In this document: positions 49,658 through 60,075 of the stretch, piece by piece | Layout: every line of letters starts with the position of its first letter | Numbering within the stretch: the stretch's first letter is position 1 | Assembly: GCA_029204225.1 (NCBI GenBank) | Contig: CM055113.1 | Coordinates: 16,995,745 to 17,059,744 of the forward strand | DNA length: 64,000 nt | Reading direction: 5' to 3' | Source of the DNA: Diphasiastrum complanatum | Lineage: Eukaryota; Streptophyta; Lycopodiopsida; Lycopodiales; Lycopodiaceae | Program-made: the position numbers and the translations under genes | Notes under the pieces: model-generated | What the model was told of the DNA's origin: nothing | Database searches by the model: none | The model's input: the letters and a program-made list of their open reading frames with translations, nothing else

Positions 49658-51526
49658 ATAGAATAGAATGTATTAATGTCTCTCAGAGTGCCCTTGGGTA
49701 CATGAGACAAAGGAAAAGTACATCAGAAAGGAGCATTGTCCATGCCGGACTTATTTCTATCAACTAAAACATAGAATAACACAGAAATAAACCGGAAACA
49801 AAACCAAAGCTTAACCTTTAGCTATGGTGAGTGTACAAAAGCAGTAGCTTAACCACCAGCTACGCGGAGGAAAAAAAAATTAAAAACTTACTAGCCGAGA
49901 GCGAAAAACTGTGTGATCTGTTGTGAGACACATGGAGGTCTCTGGTGGAGAGCTCTGGATCTGGATGGTCGAGGAAGACGCTGGAGCTTCGGTCGTCGAG
50001 TTGGAATATCAATCTCACTGTTTGAAATATCATCTCTGAATTTTTTTTGAAAGAAAAGTGTAATATGTGGCTGGTTGTGGTCAACATCTTGATCCTCTGA
50101 TAGAAAGGAAGATCTCAAAGAGAACATCTCTCGCATCTGGATAGGCAAAGAAGGAACCAAGTGTGAGTGGAATATCCCGATAGAGACAGTGATATCTGCC
50201 TCTGATCTCATAGAAGCTGGACATTTGAAAATAAAGTGAACCTCATCCTCAACCTCCTGAAGTGTACAACACTGACAGATCCGTAAGGGCCGTGGCGTGT
50301 CTGTGTATCTGCCTGTCTCAATAACCAGCTGATGAGAAGAGACTCGAAGCTGACCAATGCGGTAGCACAGGCCAAAAGACAAATGTCTGAGAGAGATAAC
50401 TCGGTCTAACAGGAAGCTCTGAAGCGTCGAAAGTGAGTACAATAGAATTGAAGCTTAACCCGTGATGGATCTAGGTGAGACCAGACAGTGTGTATGTATG
50501 CTTTGTAAATCTGTCGGCGAATGAACGTATGAGTCCCATTTGGGAGGTTAGACATAGATAATCCCCAACTATGTAGAAAGTCCGAAGCATACTGAAACCA
50601 TGAGGACTTAGCCCTCTCCTCGGCTAAAGTGCGAGATGTAAACGCTGCTACAACGTATATGGAAGAGTCAAGCTCTGAAACTCTGTGAATGAATGTGATG
50701 ATCTTGAAAATAGCATCTACAATCAGTGGGGGAGAAACAAACTCTGTCAAAATAATATCGTGAGGAACTGACTGCTTGGTCCAAATCATCTGGCTAAGCA
50801 TGAGAATCTGCAAACGTGAGATGTCACTCCAAGTATCTCTAGATAAGCCTGGGCCCCATGTTTCTGCTGAATACAGTGCATTTAGAGAGACAGTCGAAGA
50901 GAAAAGGCGGCAGCGTGTATCAGGATCATGTACGTAATAAGTAGAGGAAAACCTCTCCATCTGAACAAGAGCAGAGCGCCCCTTGCGGAGCCTAGCCAAT
51001 GCAGCTGGTCTAAAAGAAAGTAATGGACCCGAGAAGGGAATACCTAGGTATGTGTAAGACGCTACTATCTCTAGAAGCTGGCCATCATAATAAAACATAG
51101 TGTCTCTCATATGCTGTTTGTTGGTGTTAAACACCATAACCTGGGTCTTACCAATGTTCACCCTCAGCCCCCATATCTGACAGAAGGTATACAAGGCATC
51201 CAGGTGTCGCTGAAGTCCTGCAGGCGAACTAGATAATAGAATCACATCATCTGCATAAAGAAGAATAGGGATAACAAGATCAGCTAGAGGACAACCATCA
51301 CCTCCTTCTCGAATGATCCGCTTAAGGTCGTCAATGTATAGAGCAAATAGGGTGGGTGACAAAGGACACCCCTGCTTTAACCTGACCATACTATGAATAT
51401 ATGAAGACCATCCATCTCCATCACAAAAACGGGCCAACACTCGCTCATATAATATGATGATAGCAGCAATGACTTCCTATGAAAGACCAAGAGATGCCAA
51501 ACGCTGGAGCAACAAGTGTCTAAGAA

Positions 51527-51530
<4 letters not shown>
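49654..51530 (-). pseudogene. LINE-B: RT, C-terminal Zn-knuckle and 3' end, 5'-truncated, minus strand
   Basis: The 344-codon RT frame (51440-50406) has ARFCDGDGWSSYIHSMVRLK, QGCPLSPTLFALYIDDL, the catalytic LLYADDVILLSSSPAGLQRH and GKTQVMVFNTNKQ. A frameshift near 50420 leads into a 183-codon frame with the C-terminal Cys/His motif (CQCCTLQEVEDEVHF, then KCP). The 3' UTR is about 240 bp and ends with a hairpin and TTCTA repeats. Upstream, an EVIAAIIILYERVLA-type sequence is read to 51530, where the element is 5'-truncated at a (CT)n tract. A plant LINE of L1/I-like type. Confidence 0.88.
49678..49708 (-). ncRNA. 3'-end hairpin of LINE-B
   Basis: Outer stem GTCTC (49678-49682) with GAGAC (49704-49708); inner stem GTGCCC (49688-49693) with GGGTAC (49696-49701), one non-Watson-Crick pair. 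It lies 24 bp from the (CT)n tract. The same two-tier fold with other bases is found in LINE-C and LINE-E. Confidence 0.7.

Positions 51531-51598
<68 letters not shown>
51531..51598 (-). repeat. (CT)n junction between LINE-C 3' end and truncated LINE-B
   Basis: A pure GA run on the plus strand, 68 bp, between the 3' end of LINE-C and the 5'-truncation point of LINE-B. Confidence 0.95.
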
Positions 51599-51602
<4 letters not shown>

Positions 51603-53125
51603 AAGCTTTATTAACGTCTTTTGGGCACCCGTGGGTGCATAAGACCAAAAAGAAAATATGTACAAGCAATAGTGGGAGCATCATCCATAGGAGGATGTGG
51701 CCGTAAAATGCTATAAACTAGCTACGAATGAAAGTAGAACAAAGCAAAAGTGAAATAAGCCCACAACCCGGGCCAGGTGGAGAATAAGTACATATCAGCT
51801 AAAGTAAGTGTGAAGTGTCCGTTGAGTGGAGTGTACAGTGGGCCCTGATGGAGCCAAGTGGCGACTACATTTGGGCTTTTTCTGCGGTGGCACAGGGATA
51901 TGAATCTCATCGTCGGAGTCATCAGCATGTGTTTGAGTCCGAAGGAAGCCAGTGAGAAGCAGCTGCTGGGAGTCTAACCCCAGGTGATCTGGTACAGGCA
52001 GATGAGACTGACGGAGAGTAAGCATCTCACGAACAAGAAGTCCCAAGCAACGAGCATCAGGATAGGAGACAAAATTGCGAAGTGTATGTGGGCCATCGTG
52101 AAAGAGACAATAATACCTCCCCCATATCTCATAATACAACGGACATCTGCGGAGGAAATGGGCTTCATCTTCCACCTCCTGCAACGAGCACAAGCGACAT
52201 AGACGACGCTCCCGGGGGATATCCGGCCTCAAAAGCAAGCTAATGAGAGGAAATGTGCAACTACCTAAGACGATAGCGCAGGCCGCGTGATAGGGGCTGT
52301 GAGAGATAGAGCGACAACAATGGCAAACCAGAAGGATTTAAAGAGAGGAAGTGTGTTTGGTAATAGCTTAATCGAATGCGGGAAGGTGGGAGGGAGCTCC
52401 ATAGCCTTGGATATATAAATGCGTACCACGAGGAAGATCCATGATAGAGATGCCCAGATGTCGTAAGAGATCAGATGCCTGCTGGTACCAGGAGAGCTTG
52501 GCATGGGAATCAGCTAGGACACGTGAAGAAGTAACCGCAGCAACTATGTATCTATCCGGGTGAGATGCACGAATCTCCTGAATCCGTTGAAGAAAAAGAA
52601 TAAGGAGGAAAAAGCCCTCAAGGATGATCGGAGGAATAGTAAACTCAGCACATAGGATAATATGAGCAGTGTAAGTCTTGGCACGATCATGCGACCCAAC
52701 ATAGTGGCCTGAATGTGGGAAATGCCTGCCCAGTCTTGGAGAGAAAGTTCTGGCAACCAGATCTCGGAGGCACACATCACTGCTGGAACCACCTGCGTGT
52801 GAAACAACTGGCATCTAGTAGCAAAATCAAAAATATGATTCAAACCACGCTCGAACTGGACCAATGCTGAAAGACCGGAGGAAATGTGCGCAAATGCAGC
52901 CTGGCGGACAGTAAACAGGACTCCCAAGTAAGTATAAGAGGCAACAATGTCAACTTCGTGGCCGTCATAGAAAAATTGATAATTGTGAAGGCTTTGTCGA
53001 TTGGTGTTGAAAATCATGATCTTAGTCTCTTTTAAGTTAACAGAGAGACCCCAAGCAACACAAAACCGATGTAAGACCTGTAAGTGACACTGCAACAGGG
53101 CAAGACAGTGTGAGTAGTGTGCCCC
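51599..53125 (-). pseudogene. LINE-C: RT, C-terminal Zn-knuckle and 3' end, minus strand
   Basis: Read leftward: HCLALLQCHLQVLHRFCVAW, LSVNLKETKIMIFNTNRQSL, SYTYLGVLFTVRQAAFAHIS. Shifted frames carry the RT thumb, and 52238-51795 gives LRPDIPRERRLCRLCSLQEV and EAHFLRRCPLYYEIW, a C-x2-C...H...C motif. The frame ends LHTYFS. The YADD core is lost: similarity begins just after it, at about 53125, where gypsy-D LTR sequence takes over. Homologous to LINE-B along its length. Confidence 0.87.
51616..51645 (-). ncRNA. 3'-end hairpin of LINE-C
   Basis: Outer stem GTCTT (51616-51620) with AAGAC (51641-51645); inner stem GCACCC (51625-51630) with GGGTGC (51633-51638), all Watson-Crick. Located 18 bp from the (CT)n tract. 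Confidence 0.75.
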
Positions 53126-53377
53126 AGCACGGTCCATAGCTATGGCGGGCCTAACACAGCCTAGGGACCCTGTCAGCAGGATAGGGCTCCCAGTTGGGTC
53201 CCGACGTGCAGTCGGCCACGTCAGTGCCACGTGGCCGACACTTGGCAGTTGCATGCTACCAGTCCTCACACTGGGCTAGGAGGGGCTTACTCTATATCAG
53301 GGAGTAGGCAAGGTTGGGTGGATCAGTTAGTGTTTGCCCTACTGTGGTGTTAGGATCTATTACACTGGTATCAGAGC
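53126..53377 (+). repeat. LTR of gypsy-D (left edge approximate) and primer-binding site
   Basis: The LTR ends TTACA at 53364; the primer-binding site TGGTATCAGAGC is at 53366-53377. A perfect inverted repeat lies at 53211-53239. No clear TG start was found at the LINE-C boundary, so the left part of the LTR may be deleted. The right LTR is not in the window. Confidence 0.75.
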
Positions 53378-54257
53378 CATCTCCATCCTAGGGAGTTTAG
53401 GAGCAGCAGTAGAGAAAGCTATCAGAAGATAGGAAATGTTTCTCAGTTTCTCAGAAAAGATTAGAGGAGGAGAATCGCTGTAGGTGTAGCCTTCAAACCC
53501 TTGAAATTCACTGAGAATATACAGTTGTAGGAAGTAGAATTCCTTCTGTAGGTAAATCGCTGGAAAGGCAGCATCTATATCAGATTTCAGACATTTGATA
53601 GGAGATTTTAGAAAGGATTTAGAGTAGAAACCAGCGAGCAGGTCCATCGCTGTGGGATCAGACATCTACCTCTGAAATTTCAGAGAAATCCAAGGAAGTT
53701 TGAGGGGTTTTCAAGCAAATTTTCTTAGCAGGGCCAGCGCTGGACAGGAAGGTGAAAAAGTGGAATTTCATCCTTATTTTTTGAGATTTCTCAGAAGTTT
53801 GAACTTCAAACTTGATTGCCACAGACCAGCGACCTACCAGCTGAGTTCAGATCAGAGATTCAAGCAAAGATTGGGCCTTAAATTTCAGAAAGTTGGGCCA
53901 GACAGGTGGCTGTCCAGCTAGCGAGGGCAGAGATATAAAAATTTCCGGATTTTTTGTTGAAAAATTCCGGTTTTTACTCAGTTTGTTGGAGCCCCACACC
54001 TGAAATCAGATCAGTCAGCTACTCAACTCAAGAACCGGGAAATGGCACCGTTTTGAAGCTTCAAACTGGGATTTTCTGGGACAGCAGATCTGAAATCTTG
54101 GGTAAAAGAGCTGAGAGGGTTCCTCTTCATCTTTTCTTTGGAAGTACAGTCCTCAGAAACAGCTAAGTCATCTTTCCTTTCCCTTGTACAGTTGTAAATT
54201 AGTTTTTTAGACTTTTTTTCCTTCAGAAGTTTAGGTAGCTCTCTTTCAGTTCCAAAG
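53378..54257 (+). other. Leader of gypsy-D
   Basis: About 880 bp between primer-binding site and gag start. It holds repeated AGGNNAGCGCTG / CCAGCGNNNGG-like phrases (for example near 53570, 53630, 53730, 53825) and no convincing coding frame. Long leaders are usual in gypsy elements. Confidence 0.6.
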
Positions 54258-55965
54258 ATGACCACTCCTCAGGGACCTGATCAACCCCCGGAGAGAGGCT
54301 TCGACGAACTTGAAACAGAAGCCTTGGCTTACAGTAAAGGGAAGGAACCCATGGAATTGGAAGAACAGGAACAGTTCGCTGAAGAACTCGACGAACTGGT
54401 TACCAAGGAGCAGTTTCTCCAGTTGGTAACATAAGTGGATGAACTGAAATTGTCATTAGCCAATTTCAAGTCCAGTGTGGACGACTCGTTCGCTGAACTC
54501 AAAAGCTTGATTTTGAGTTCTGCGAAAGGAAGCCTTCCCTCCACTTCTCAGTTATCCCCTTCTCCACTTCCATCAGTTTCGGGTGAGACTTTACGGTCTC
54601 ACCCTAGTGTTTTTAAAGATTTACAGCCTCCTACTTTTAATGGGGAAGAGAAGGATAGAAATGCAGACATTCTACAAACCTTCCTCAGCAAATGGAAGAA
54701 CATTCATGCTCTTAAACAGACCCCTGACCATTTGCAAGCTATTGAGGCCAGTCTTTCCTTAGGGCCTATGGCCTATAAGTGGTGGTTAAATCTCCAGGAG
54801 ACCGGGCAGACTCCCCGGTCATGGAAAGCTTTTGAAGAAGCTTTCCTAAGAGAATTTCTACCAGAAAATGAACTTGACAGACCTTGGGAAAGAACAGTAA
54901 TGGATAAATCCCTCATCCAATATATCTCGCAGTATCGAGAAGCAATTTTAAAGATTAAAAATATGGATGACTATCAGAAAATTAGGGGATTTGTCCGTGG
55001 CCTCAAAGATGAATATAAAGTAGAGGTCCAGAAAAACTCGCCTACTACCCTTGAGCAAGCTCTCAGTTATGCTCAAATCTATGATGATTCAGTGGGTAGG
55101 AAGAAGGCGAGACAACAACCACTTTTTGAGCAGCCTTCTCAGAAAGACTTTCAATTCAAAAAGAAATTTTTAAAAAGAAAGAACCAAGATAAATTTAAAA
55201 GTGAAGCTCCTCAGAAATGCCCTTCACTCATACAGCCCTTAAAACCAGATGATTTTGAGAAAGCCAAACAAGAACGTTTGTGCTTTGTGTGTATGGGCAA
55301 GGGACACACAGTCAGACAGTGTCCCAAGGGGCGTTTCACTAAAAAAGATAAGAAAGATAAAAAACAAGTTCATCTTGTTCAGACTGTATGTTTCCCCAGT
55401 GACTCGGCAGCTTCCGAGATCAAAGTGTATCATGAAGATCATGAACACTGTTGCCAGCTGACCTCTGCAATGCTAGCGAGACCCTTCAGCTTTGGGCCGC
55501 ATGACCTAGTACGTATGCATGAGAAAGTTGGTAACCAGTCAGTAAGAGTTATGGTTGATGATGGGGCAACCCATAATTTCATCAACTACACCCTGGTTAA
55601 AAAGCTTAAACTACCAGAAGTACCTAGTCAGCATAGGTACATAGTTTCATTAGCTAAGGGTGAAGATAAAAAAATATGGGAAACTATGGTAAGTGAGTTG
55701 AATCTTGGTATTTAGGGGTACCAAGATGAAATAGGCTTTCAGATAATGCACCTGGATCGCACAGACATTGTTCTCGGGAGAGATTGGCTCTACAGTTTAG
55801 GACCTTCCCTCCACAGAAACTATCAGGAGAACACCCTGAGCTTTCAGCATAAAGGCCGAGAGATCCAGTTGCATGGGGAGCATGATGTTCCCAACAGTCC
55901 TATGGTCTGCAGTTCAGAGCTCTGTCAGCTAATCGGAGATGAAGACCATCAGGTATTTTTATGAC
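54258..55965 (+). pseudogene. Gypsy-D gag and protease, two stops and a frameshift
   Basis: The start is ATG 54258 (MTTPQGPDQPPERGFDELE); the frame is open except TAA at 54432-54434 and TAG at 55713-55715. From 54435 there are 426 codons: a coiled-coil-like N-terminus, FNGEEKDRNADILQTFLSKW, AYKWWLNLQETG, WKAFEEAFLREF (gag core), a basic linker, Zn-knuckle CFVCMGKGHTVRQC (about 55281-55322), then protease VMVDDGATHNFIN (about 55551-55590; Asp kept, DSG changed to DDG). The frame then continues to IVLGRDWLYS and shifts in a T run at about 55956-55960. Gag forms particles and protease would cut the polyprotein. Confidence 0.9.
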
Positions 55966-56734
55966 TTTCAGTTTATTCCTGAAGTTTCTATTTCCAGTTC
56001 TATTCAGCAGAAAATCCGTAAATTAGAAACTTTATTGTCTAAATTTAAAGATGTTTTTCCTGAAGATTTGCCACATGGTTTAGCACCTAGCAGAGAGGTA
56101 GATCATGTAATAAACCTAGTACCAGGTACAACACTTGTTTCTAAACCTCCGTATCGGGTCAGCCGAATAGAGGATGAAGAAATAACAAGGCAGTTAACAG
56201 ATTATCTTGGGAAAGGCCAAATTCAGACCAATAGTTCACCATGGGCCTCACCAGTCCTGTTGGTGAAAAAGAAAGAGGGATCTATGCGTCTTTGCGTAGA
56301 TTACAAAGCCCTCAATAAAGTCACAATTAAGAATAAATACCCTATGCCTCGGGCAGACGAGTTGTTTGATCAACTCGACGGGGCTAAATTTTTCAGTAAA
56401 ATAGACCTCAGATCGGGATATCATCAAGTCCGTATAAAATCGGAAGATGTCTCGAAAACAGCTTTTAGGACTCGTCACGGTCATTATGAGTTTAAGGTGA
56501 TGCCATTTGGGCTCACAAATGCTCCAGCTACCTTTATGACCTTGATGAACAATGTCCTCAGACCATACTTGGGTAAATTTGTAGTCGTATTTTTTTATGA
56601 CATCCTCGTCTACAGCAAAATGAGGAAGGAGCATCTAAAACACCTCAAAAAGGTGTTTCGGCTACTCAGAAAGCATAAGCTTTATGCTACACAATCCAAG
56701 TGTGAATTCTTCGTTGAAGAAGTAGCATATTTGG
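55966..56734 (+). pseudogene. Gypsy-D reverse transcriptase, open but catalytically altered and truncated
   Basis: After the frameshift the frame is open to 56734: [108 protein letters not shown]. The catalytic box, normally VVVFIDDILVYS, reads [12 protein letters not shown] at 56581-56616: Ile is Phe and the first Asp is Tyr (56596-56598). The palm ends at EVAYLG and is joined to unrelated sequence. RNase H and integrase are absent. Confidence 0.92.
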
Positions 56735-56759
56735 GTCTGAGTGGGAGGGCTTGAGCATG

Positions 56760-57385
56760 GAGCAGTTGAGGACGAGAGAGCTACATGCTGAGCGGCAGTC
56801 CGAGCGGCCATGGATCATGACCTACAGCCCATTAGGAAGTCATGGGCGAGCGAAGTAAACCTTAGTTCTTTAAAACCTTTGCACTTATTGCTTTCAAGTT
56901 TCAACTTTGAACTTCCGATGCAAGGAGGCGCCATATTGTGAATAGTGTCTTCTTGCATGGGCACCATGTTTTTGAGGTCCATTGATACGTTGGAGTTAGG
57001 CTTGGCATTGGATGGCAGGAGATTGTTTGAGTACATCTCACAGGCCATTGAGGAGGTCAGAAAAGAAAATGTTGTCCAGGTATGCACTTTCAAGTTTCAA
57101 CATTGAACTTTGAAGTTACATTGTGAATCGTGATTATTGTTTTGAACGTTACAATTTACACTTGCCATTTACAGTTTTTGTGAATTTTGAAATTTGACAT
57201 TCAACATTCGTCGTGACTTGTTTGAACTATGCGGATTTCGGAATGCTCAATGTTGAATGTTCATGAGTGGGGATGAGGATGAGGGTGAGTCTCATGATGG
57301 GGAGGATGACCCTGAGCTTGAGGACATGCCAATGCCTCCACAACGACAGCTTCCGAGGCGGGTAGCTAGAGGCTAGAGCACTCAG
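56760..57385 (+). pseudogene. hAT-type (DUF659) transposase remnant
   Basis: GTMFLRSIDTLELGLALDGR followed by FEYISQAIEEVRKENVVQ (about 56957-57080) is the DUF659 pattern of plant hAT-like transposases. AG|GTATGC right after VVQ looks like a kept splice donor. An acidic Pro-rich C-terminus (about 57258-57375; DEDEGESHDGEDDPELED, then PRRVARG and a stop) is typical of these proteins. The N-terminal BED finger and the dimerisation domain are missing. The junction with gypsy-D RT is at about 56735. Confidence 0.65.
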
Positions 57386-57870
57386 TACTCAACATAGATG
57401 ATAGTAGCATACTCTAGGCTCTAGCATAGTAGTTATACATATGACTCATGAGGCTTGAGGCTTGAGCCTGGAGGCTACGCTTGAAACTCTTGTTATTTAT
57501 GCTTTTACTTTAAAGGCTAAAGTATAAACTTTTGACTCTTGAATAGTAATTTGTGATTTGTCAATGGTCACTGGTCAGTACATTGTACAGTTGTATCTTT
57601 ACTATTTATAATTTCTGGAAGTTCTTGGATGTCTGAGACAGTGATCTGTTGCGTGCATTGTAATTTGTGCATGTGCCATGTGTCATGACTAGTGAGTCAA
57701 CTTTGAAGTATCTGAGTATGTACTTACTACTATCATCTATGGACTTATAAGATAAGGGTTTATAAGATAAGGGCTAGGCAATGGACATTGGGCATAAAAG
57801 TGTGATTGCTAACATGTTATCGAGTACCTAGCATGCAAACCCTCACGAGCTAAACTTCTCGTTCTCTTAC
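57386..57870. other. Flank of the hAT remnant
   Basis: AT-rich, with short repeats of CTTGAGGCTTGAG / CTCTAGGCTCTAG type near 57410-57480, as seen in transposon subterminal regions. No gene. Confidence 0.4.
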
Positions 57871-57874
57871 AAGT

Positions 57875-59027
57875 TACAAGACTCTAAAGATGATGATGGT
57901 CATGTCTTTGCATACTTCCTGAATCCTTAATGCACTTGTGACTTGAGCATGATTTCTCAAGGGCCATAAGCTTTATACTGGCAATGGGCATGAATAGATT
58001 CTTGCAACCTAATAACCTATCCATGACAATATCAATAATTGACAAAGGAAAGCGACCATAGTCACCATTCACAGTTTCTCCTCTTGACGTTCTCTAGAGC
58101 ATTTTCATGAAATTGGATGTATCTACTTGGTTCTAGTCTTTCTATGACATGTCTAAACCCCCTAAACCATAAAAACACATTTTCAACCCTAAATTTTTTT
58201 CCATTTTGAACCTGAACCAGCCATTTCAAATGTGTTTCGCAACGACATACAAAATGACCCCATTGAAACACTGGTAGGCTCCCCTCTAAGTCTGATCCAT
58301 AAATATCTGGAATGAACATCTCTATGAACCATCTCTAGTCCTCTCTGAATAGCATCCCTGTATAAGCATTTCACACGACCAGAACCATGCCCACCTGCTG
58401 ATCTATTCTCTACTTTGAAAACCTATTCCCAGTGGAAACCAAGAAAGGAAGGTAGATCTCGCTCTGCACTCTCATGCATCTCTGTGAATAGGAGTATATC
58501 ACCACTATCTATGAAGTCAATCAAGTCACCCGCCGGGGATAAGGTATAAATTCCATTACAATTCCGCACATCAAAACGCAATGAAGGTGGATGGGTCTTC
58601 GGGGTGCTCCTAAGGCATGGATTTTCATCACCGTAGCTGATGTTTCACCTTGACTTTAGAACCCCCTTTTTGTAAGTTGCAAAATCTTGTTTCAACTGTC
58701 CATTTTCTTCCCGAAGTAGCTTGATCTCATCCTTCAGTGATTTCATCTCCATTTTTAACGCTTTCACTTTGTATACCAGGAAGTCTTCGAAAGCTTTGGA
58801 AGGAGTATAAATTGTTGTACAAAACAGATTGGCAGATTCAGGGGACGGGGGCCTTGACTGCAGAGAAGGCGAGAGAGGCAAGGCAGCTTCATGAGGCAGC
58901 GATAGCAGTGGTTCTGTCTGAGGCAGCGCTGGTTGTGCTGTTTCAGGCAGTGCTGCTACCTGAGGCAGCATTTTTTCTTCATGCAGGGAGTGGGGGCAGC
59001 TAGCTCCCCCCTTTTTCCTGGGGCCAT
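57875..59027 (-). pseudogene. LINE-D: 5' end, ORF1 and endonuclease, minus strand
   Basis: ORF1 begins at ATG 59027 (MAPGKRGELAAP), one base after a short linker from the (CT)n tract. A frameshift moves it to the 58645-58990 frame, with a Pro/Ser-rich part and a coiled coil (VYKVKALKMEMKSLKDEIKL, then REENGQLKQDFATYKKG). ORF2 starts near 58600; an AP-endonuclease-like domain follows: LRFDVRNCNGIYTLSPAGDL, DILLFTEMHESAERDLPSFL, GGHGSGRVKCLYRD, RYLWIRLRGEPTSVSMG, and a decayed distal part to about 57880. RT is missing. Several frameshifts and stops. Confidence 0.8.
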
Positions 59028-59030
59028 GGC

Positions 59031-59068
<38 letters not shown>

Positions 59069-59076
59069 GGAGAGAG
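59031..59076 (-). repeat. (CT)n junction between LINE-E 3' end and LINE-D 5' end
   Basis: A GA run on the plus strand with one AAAG and one GGG interruption joins LINE-E to the ATG of LINE-D in the same orientation. Confidence 0.92.
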
Positions 59077-59702
59077 CTTCATTAACGTCTTTTCATGCCT
59101 AAAGGCATATAAGACCAAAATCGTTACATTCATGTTACTTGCATCAAGACGGGTTAGTGCCATCAATCTAAAACTACTACTACCTATGGTATTGAGAGAT
59201 ATGCGCTAAAGGAGGTACTGTGGTAGCTGATGTCTCAAGTGGGTTGCTACGGTTGTGTGCCAGGAGTTGTCTTCCTCTCCGGGGGGGACCTGTTTGGCCA
59301 TATTTGCATCAGCTTCTGAATCAGACTTAGACCCCTCTCTGGGATACTGTCTAGAAAAGAAATACCTACGTGTGTGTCTGGATAAGGTCTCCAGTAGAGT
59401 GTCACAGTTCGTTGCATGTGGCTCCACATTTGAAATCAAACACTGCTCTAAACATCAATGCTATACACTTTCATTCTCATAGGAGATCATGGATCAAGGA
59501 GCCACAGGCTGATCCCGAAGTAGGCAGTGGTATCTCCCCTTGATCCTGTTGTATATAAAGCATCAAAAAATGAAATATTTCTCTGTCTATCCTCCCCTAA
59601 TGTGTAAAAAGAACATATGCGGTCCTCTCTAACAACACAATGGAATCTACTTGTCTCCACCTGTAGCTAACGTGGTGAAGAAATCTGAAACTGCACTACA
59701 TA
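59077..59702 (-). pseudogene. LINE-E: C-terminal end of ORF2 and 3' end, 5'-truncated, minus strand
   Basis: Read leftward: FQISSPR, then VETSRFHCVVREDRICSFYT, which aligns with GQLRVSSHQLVIETGRY...RICQCC of LINE-B; the second Cys and the His are lost. Later the 78-codon frame 59439-59206 ends HQLPQYLL, matching the C-terminal ends of LINE-B and LINE-C in place. The 3' UTR with hairpin follows. Confidence 0.72.
59087..59115 (-). ncRNA. 3'-end hairpin of LINE-E
   Basis: Outer stem GTCTT (59087-59091) with AAGAC (59111-59115); inner stem ATGCCT (59095-59100) with AGGCAT (59103-59108), all Watson-Crick. It is about 10 bp from the (CT)n tract. Confidence 0.75.
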
Positions 59703-59761
59703 TTTGAACTTGTGTGACAATCTTATGTGGAGAGAATTTGAACTTGTGTGACAATCTTATG

Positions 59762-59809
<48 letters not shown>
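59703..59809 (+). repeat. 34-bp tandem duplication followed by (GA)n
   Basis: TTTGAACTTGTGTGACAATC... occurs at 59703-59736 and again from 59737. The second copy runs into a pure GA tract (59764-59809) that ends 23 bp before the first transporter exon. Confidence 0.93.
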
Positions 59810-59812
<3 letters not shown>

Positions 59813-59832
59813 GATTCTCTATGTTCTGGCAG

Positions 59833-60003
59833 CAACACAAGTTCTAGACAGATTTCAAGGGTTGTTGGTGAGCAATCTAAAAACACCAGAAGCTGCAAAA
59901 CGACTTCAACATCAGCTTTGTGGTCCTACAATGGCTTTGTCCTTTAATTTTCTTGTGGCTGTTGGGATAATTCTAATCAACAAATTGGTTAGCCTCTCAC
60001 TCC

Positions 60004-60075
<72 letters not shown>

